From Varroa destructor (taxonomy: Eukaryota; Arthropoda; Arachnida; Mesostigmata; Varroidae), in contig NW_019211460.1 of NCBI RefSeq assembly GCF_002443255.2, positions 38,752,944 to 38,816,943 on the forward strand: a stretch of 64,000 nt of DNA. The letters are read 5' to 3'. The translations under genes and the position numbers were made by a program. Below are positions 59,451 to 64,000 of this stretch, piece by piece. Under the pieces are notes generated by a model that saw only the letters and a program-made list of their open reading frames with translations, searched no databases and had not been told where the DNA came from. How positions within the stretch are numbered: the stretch's first letter is position 1; each line of letters begins with the position of its first letter.

Positions 59451-59502
59451 CATGTACGGTAAACAATCTATATATATATATATATATTGCCTACCGTACA
59501 TG
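59451..59502. repeat. Inverted repeat around an AT core
   Basis: Arms CATGTACGGTA (59451-59461) and TACCGTACATG (59492-59502) match perfectly over 11 bp. After two mismatches pairing continues for four more bases and into the self-complementary TA repeat. The whole could fold into one hairpin of about 52 nt on either strand. It lies between the 3' ends of two convergent genes. Confidence 0.85.
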
Positions 59503-59828
59503 GACAGCTGAGGTCTGCGCTAAAGCCTCGTAATATCAATTGAGTTCAATTTTTCGAAAAAGTTCTTATGTTTGTAGTTATTATAATTTAACGTGACTTA
59601 AAAAAGGCTTCTAGCAGGTGTTTGGCGCGCTTAGGGGCACGTTCGTCAAAATAAACAACATTAGATGCTTAGTACAATAGGAGCAATTGCAGCTACGAAA
59701 ATGAGAACCGTCAAACGCCACGAATGCATTGTGCCCATATTTGTCGTTACGTATAGAAAAAAGTATCTATATGTTTCGTTTAGTTAACATAAAGGCGCGT
59801 CGTTAGTTTTCCCATTGTCACTACTATT

Positions 59829-60062
59829 TTAGAAGAATAGCATATCTTCAGTGAAGGCCCCAGCTAATCTGAACTCATTCCCAGTGATCACGGCATAGAT
59901 ACGGTGAGCGCCCTGACGCGAACAGGACGAAGGCCGCGGAAATTTTGTTCGAAGGATAAACTCCTTTCCGATTGGTGTCGGGAACTGCTGTGACGGGGGC
60001 AAACGGCGGCTAGATCGCACACCGGAGGAGGATACTGACGATGTTGGGTCGTCCATAACGGC
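59829..60062 (-). CDS. RAB3GAP1: RAB3GAP1 last coding exon
   Basis: Acceptor TTTATTTCGCAG. Ser/Arg-rich linker, then GKEFILRTKFPRP, RIYAV and FRLAGAF, ending Phe-Phe and TAA, exactly as the family ends. Confidence 0.97.
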   Translation of the reverse strand, partial: AVMDDPTSSVSSSGVRSSRRLPPSQQFPTPIGKEFILRTKFPRPSSCSRQGAHRIYAVITGNEFRLAGAFTEDMLFF

Positions 60063-63000
60063 CTGCGAAATAAAGTTGAAAAAATTCTTGAAAATAATGT
60101 CACTGGAATAATTTTGGTCAACTTACTAACTTTGATTTTGGTCAAACCCTTATTTGTTATGCCCTATTATCAAAAACCTCTTACGAAAACCTAGGAACCT
60201 AATACCAAAAAAGATATTTGTAAAGATTGCATATAATTTTCACTAAAATACACGTTTGTGTACTTTGAAAGCGAATGATTACAGAACTATTGGCCTTATA
60301 AAATACTTTTTCATAAGGCCAATAGTTCTTTTAAATAACTAGAAAAATTACCCTTCGAGAGTTCTCAAATAAGTTGGTAATGGCAACTCCTACCGCGCCC
60401 CGTGCACCACCTTCGATTTGCACCTCAGGTTTATCGAGTAGATCGAAGATAAGCTCTTCCACACTCACTGTGGGCGAATCCTGTGATTTTAATGTTAGGA
60501 AACGCTTCAGAGACGATCCACTGACGTCATCCTCTGAAGTGTCCTAGAGAGAGGACGATAGCAGACCATTACTAATATCTCTTAGAAGTAGTCATTAAAT
60601 ATAAAATTAATTTGATATTACTAGAAATATACTTAGGACTGAACTATATGTCTAAGACTTTTGCAATCGTAAGACCATTGCTGCAACTACACGAAAAGTA
60701 TTGTTCCTTGTCATTTCCAACGATAACTGCTGTCGGAGATAGTTATCCACAAAATATTCTCCTTTAAAGAGATCTTTAATGCATTTAGCGAGGTCTTTAA
60801 TGAAATGAGGCGGTCCTTCACTAAGGGGGCCCAGTTGGACAGTGCAATATAAACAACTAATATTATTTGTTCATATTTTTTACCTCGCTCCTAATAAAAG
60901 GAAAGATTACGTATAAAACCGACCTCCCCTCTCTACACAACTAAATACATCTTTGAATAGAGTAAAAATGTGTCATTTTGTAAAAATTACGAGCAAGCTT
61001 ATAATCATAGATCTATGTAAAATATCCGTGGAATAACTCACAGCCACAACCTGATACCTACTAATATGTGCATTAGTTATTACCTAGGATATAATACCTT
61101 TTTAGAGAGTTTCTGCCTTAAACTCTCCGCACGTGCGATACCAGTCTCAGCTTCATACATTCGCCGAATAAGATCTTTAAAGTTTGGCTGTTTCATCCTC
61201 AGCTCTCGTTTTGTTTGTTCAATGAGTTGCTCCGTGAAAGGAATCATATCACGAGGACCCTTATGCACTAAAGCATGGCAATTAGGTAATTCGTGTAATC
61301 CACAACACAGGACATACGATCTCGAAATTATGCATAAAAACAATTGTGCAAACTACATGTTTAATTAAGCAAAGTTTTTGCAGACATTTGTATAAACAAT
61401 AACGAGTAAGATTGAAGATACTAACCGTTTTCACATATTTTCTCTAGGCCAGCCTGAATTAAGCAGGGCAGTACAGCGGCAGCAATATCTGAAGGGCTCA
61501 TGGTCAGGAATCCATGAAGAATTTTTTCCCCCTCTTTTGTGTCATCGAACAGTCTACATTCACTCACGTACAAGCATCCACGTGCGTAGCGACAACAAAA
61601 AGAAAAAATCAAATCAGTATAACAGCACCTTTGACTAGAATCTGACCTGAATAGACCTGAGACAGCATCTAGTAGACTGAACGTCAACTAGATGGTATAT
61701 ATTCTGCAGTATTATCTTTCACAGTGTTCAGAGACTGATAAATTGGTACTTAAAGAAATATGATCATTGATCTTATCATCACCGTATCCTCCGTCGAGAA
61801 CAGCTTGAGAGCTGAAAGCAGGGTTCGAGCACTAACTCACAACTGTTCACTCTTCTAACAAAGGGTCATACATAAATTCAAGTTCAATAGTTTATCTAGC
61901 CCAATTCAGTCCTTTTCTGTTATCTTGCCCTGGTCAGTACATAATTTGTGGCTATAAATATCACATAAGTTAATGATTGACAGCAAGCCTTATCTACACC
62001 TTCGTTGCCGATTAGCTGGTATTGGTTTAGCTTGTTGCCAGAGATCCTGCCACATATTTCCTGGAAGCGTCATTCGATTGGACAGCTCGCCTTCTTTTAC
62101 TATCACTCCGTTCTCGTCACGCATAGGTTCCGTCCAGTCCCTGTAAGTAACGGTAAATTATAGCTAATTATCTTGTTGTACATTGTTCAATGTCGTATTA
62201 CCGCCATGTCCTTTTCTGCCGCTAACTAAAAAACATTACCTGGGTGAAAACCATCGAACAAAATCAGCCAGGCGACAGCCGGGGTTAGCAGCCTTGAACG
62301 ATTCCATATCGCTGAATAGGGACGCGCTTTGAAATCTCGCTGTTAGACGGCCACATTCAGGACTTGACGCCAACTACAATGCAAAAAACAAGTATATATA
62401 TAAACATTTGAAAATGAAATGATCATTTATTGCAAAAAGAATCTATTTTTAATTAATGTGGCTAATTAAACTTGCGCATAATTTTATCAGTTTTATCAAC
62501 CAATATAAGTGCTTTACTATAGCTGACTCTTAACTGTTGTTTCTACAACATGGGTGAGTGTCACTACTGCTTCAAAGGTTTCTGAAGATACGCTGCTTAA
62601 CACGAACAATTTTAACGAATAGAAAAGAAAAAGGGAAATTATTATTTCCTGACCTTTCCTATTCCTCTTTTGTAGTGAACCTACGCCTATATTTAAATTT
62701 AGATCACATCATCTGTAACTTTGATTCGTCGACAAATACGTCTCCACAACGTCATCAAGGAGTGTCCTGCACTCCTTATACATATATACACAAAAAGATA
62801 TATATTTACTTTTTTCTCGATATATGACATGAACTGTTCAAATGTACATTGCCTAAACATCCAACGTTAGTATAAAGGGCCGTTGTTGTTTTCCGCTCCC
62901 ATTTAAATATCAATGTTGAATTAAATAAGTGGGCTGAAACTCCCGCCTTTGGATAGTTCCTGTTCCGACTTCTGTTACTAAATCTTATCAGTTTGTATAA

Positions 63001-64000
63001 TTGCACTACCTTGAGAATTGCATCCGCGTGTTCCTGTAGCATGTCCTCAGTCATAGGCGATGATTGCTGACATCGAGGAACCCACATCCTTTCGTCGGAA
63101 CCTATAAGCCGCAACACTCCACAGGGCTTTAGTCGGCCTTCCGGTATTGCACCACTGAGGGTCTCCGCAGCCATTACTGAAAACAAAGGAATTCACGAAT
63201 TGTTCGATACGAGAAAGGGGCACGTCACAGAAAGCAATGTACAGAAAAACTGGAAAGTGTGTTTGTTTTTAAAAAAAAAAGCTATAATAAAAACCGTATC
63301 TCTTTTACCAGTAAAGCGCTCCATTGTAGAGTTGTTCATTTTTGTATAGAGTAAACTAGAACATGTCGTACACCAACACCTACCAAACGACTCCTCGGCT
63401 TCGCCATCTTTATTTTGACCATTGTCGACAGAGTTTCTATTCCCATTCGTATCGGCGGCTACCCTTGATCGATCATCTGTCGGTAATTCAGCGGGGCTCG
63501 AAGGTTCAGTGTTTGTTTCTCGTTCCATTTTGTTTTCTTCTTCGTGAATCGTCGGATCGACCCTGCTGTCTTTTGTTCCCGAACTTGTGGTTGTGGTGGT
63601 TGGACTATCTGAACACTCGTAGAAATCGTCATCTGAAGCTGAGTCGCTACTCTCGCTGTTTTCCTATGAGATACAAAATGTAAATGAGAAACATTTCGAT
63701 ATTCGTAGATATTGTTAGACAAACGAATAGGCTGTAGTCTGTCACTTATGTTAGCTAAAATGTACAGGCCATTGTATAACTGCGGATGTTCCTAAATGTT
63801 CAAGGACAGTTGTCCTATTGTAAACCTAATTACTTAGGAAACATTTAGAAAACTAACTGGCCAGAATTCAATGAAGATATCTTATCCACTGATATGATCC
63901 ACCGCTAGAACTGTAGTATGAGGCATCACCTTGTTGAGTTTCGAAGTTTGATACCGATTCGGGTGATGAGGGGACGGTACACCGTTACGTTGACCTTCTC
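59829..64000 (-). CDS. RAB3GAP1: RAB3GAP1, Rab3 GTPase-activating protein catalytic subunit, C-terminal half (partial)
   Basis: With RAB3GAP2 it stimulates GTP hydrolysis by Rab3 and acts as an exchange factor for Rab18, at synaptic vesicles and the ER. The gene runs off the right edge. Exons: 64000-63930 (partial), 63663-63384, 63176-63010, 62373-62240, 62140-62000, 61553-61426, 61267-61098, 60543-60352, 60062-59829; phases agree throughout and give 504 residues of a family usually near 980. Diagnostic pieces in order: acidic DDDFYECSD; SPMTEDMLQEH; SDMESFKAANPGC; DFVRWFSPRDW; GNMW; AKPIPANRQRRLFDDT; LLDKPEV; and the C-terminus GKEFILRTKFPRP with FRLAGAF and a final FF. The catalytic arginine reported for the human protein should lie in this half, plausibly near RQRR, but I cannot verify the exact residue. 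Confidence 0.95.
60283..60329 (-). repeat. Perfect 17-bp inverted repeat in a RAB3GAP1 intron
   Basis: Arms 60283-60299 and 60313-60329 (AGAACTATTGGCCTTAT and its exact reverse complement) enclose a 13-base loop whose A and T runs can add about four more pairs beyond a one-base bulge. It begins 22 bases inside the intron that follows the exon ending at 60352, so the hairpin forms right after a 5' splice site in the transcript. Confidence 0.92.
60352..60543 (-). CDS. RAB3GAP1: RAB3GAP1 exon, LLDKPEV segment
   Basis: Preceded by a strong pyrimidine tract (TCGTCCTCTCTCTAG). Encodes LIFDLLDKPEVQIEGGARG and ends SRR at AGG|GTAATT in phase 0. Confidence 0.93.
61098..61267 (-). CDS. RAB3GAP1: RAB3GAP1 exon, helical segment
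   Basis: Chosen acceptor is CTAATTGCCATGCTTTAG because it has a branch-point match and gives the phase needed by the preceding exon. Encodes a helical region ending AETGIARAESLRQKLSKK at AAG|GTATTA. Confidence 0.88.
61426..61553 (-). CDS. RAB3GAP1: RAB3GAP1 exon, LFDDT segment
   Basis: Acceptor GAATGTAG. LFDDTKEGEKILH and AAAVLPCLIQAGLEK match the family. Ends in phase 1 at AACG|GTTAGT. The open frame upstream of 61553 is intron. Confidence 0.93.
62000..62140 (-). CDS. RAB3GAP1: RAB3GAP1 exon, PIPANRQRR segment
   Basis: Lies between GTTACTTACAG and CGAAG|GTGTAG. It encodes the GELSNRMTLPGNMW and AKPIPANRQRR segments conserved in the catalytic domain. Confidence 0.94.
62240..62373 (-). CDS. 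RAB3GAP1: RAB3GAP1 exon, SDMESFKAANPGC signature
   Basis: Lies between TTTTTTGCATTGTAG and CCCAG|GTAATG. It carries the most conserved signature of the catalytic subunit, ending DFVRWFSPR, and has no long frame of its own. Confidence 0.95.
63010..63176 (-). CDS. RAB3GAP1: RAB3GAP1 exon, PMTED motif
   Basis: Acceptor TTTGTTTTCAG. Encodes PEGRLKPCG and SPMTEDMLQEHADAILK, closely matching the family. Ends in phase 0 at AAG|GTAGTG. Confidence 0.93.
63384..63663 (-). CDS. RAB3GAP1: RAB3GAP1 exon, acidic linker
   Basis: Begins after GTATCTCATAG with ENSESSDSASDDDFYECSD, the acidic segment typical of the family, then a Thr/Ser/Asn-rich disordered linker. Ends in phase 1 at TTTG|GTAGGT. Confidence 0.9.
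63930..64000 (-). CDS. RAB3GAP1: RAB3GAP1 exon (partial at window edge)
   Basis: Only the last 71 bases are visible. The chosen frame ends PNRYQTSKLNK at AACAAG|GTGATG in phase 0, which matches the next exon. A second frame is also open, so this exon is the least certain. Confidence 0.6.

Larger units (their letters stand above)
58642..59828. other. Convergent intergenic region, HPS3 and RAB3GAP1
   Basis: Holds the 3' UTRs of two genes that face each other. No coding frame was recognised. It contains an AT-rich stem-loop at 59451-59502 and ATT triplets near 59365-59380. Confidence 0.7.

Noticed and set aside
61268..61343. Upstream part of the frame containing ELPNCHALVHKG
   Set aside because: Its phase does not fit the previous RAB3GAP1 exon; the acceptor CTTTAG at 61268 with a branch-point match does.
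61554..61687. Open frame beginning MTFSLLDAVSG, upstream of the LFDDT exon
   Set aside because: It precedes the acceptor at 61554-61555; the RAB3GAP1 alignment starts only at 61553.
1..64000. CRISPR arrays, operons or other prokaryotic features
   Set aside because: Spliced genes, microsatellites and animal gene families show this is eukaryotic nuclear DNA; no spaced direct repeats were seen.

Overview
This is a 64 kb stretch of animal nuclear DNA, AT-rich and intron-bearing, with one 100-base scaffold gap (20616-20715). It is most likely from an arthropod. The clearest taxonomic hint is a homeobrain (hbn) homeobox gene, a class known from arthropods, other protostomes and cnidarians but not from vertebrates. 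I lean towards a mite or other chelicerate, but the sequence does not settle that. I found no tRNA, rRNA or CRISPR array.

Layout. From 1 to about 20.6 kb I recognise no intact gene. This part holds a decayed Ty3/gypsy-type reverse transcriptase (about 13.69-14.48 kb, + strand), a decayed mariner transposase (about 15.11-15.45 kb, - strand), a C-rich tract able to form a G-quadruplex on the opposite strand, and several coding-looking blocks without recognised homologues, some with broken frames. From 31.35 down to 21.26 kb on the - strand lies hbn in three phase-compatible exons: an eh1-like repressor motif in exon 1, homeodomain residues 1-46 in exon 2, and the rest of the homeodomain plus an OAR-like tail in exon 3. 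From 31.4 to 52.4 kb is a gene desert with low-confidence ORFs only.

From 52.4 kb to the end is a compact housekeeping cluster: LSM1 (-, two coding exons), TSEN15 (+, two exons), HPS3 (+, two exons, starting only 31 bp after the TSEN15 stop) and the C-terminal half of RAB3GAP1 (-, nine exons, running off the right edge). LSM1 and TSEN15 are divergent; HPS3 and RAB3GAP1 are convergent. All splice junctions given were placed by eye from GT/AG sites, reading phase and protein family alignment, and the phases add up in every gene.

The genes do not form one pathway. LSM1 acts in mRNA decapping and decay, TSEN15 in tRNA intron removal, HPS3 in BLOC-2-dependent traffic to lysosome-related organelles, RAB3GAP1 in Rab3/Rab18 control, and hbn in anterior brain patterning. 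The points most worth following are the near-abutting TSEN15-HPS3 pair, which may share a transcript, a perfect 17-bp inverted repeat just inside a RAB3GAP1 intron, and the complete hbn model with its unusual setting.
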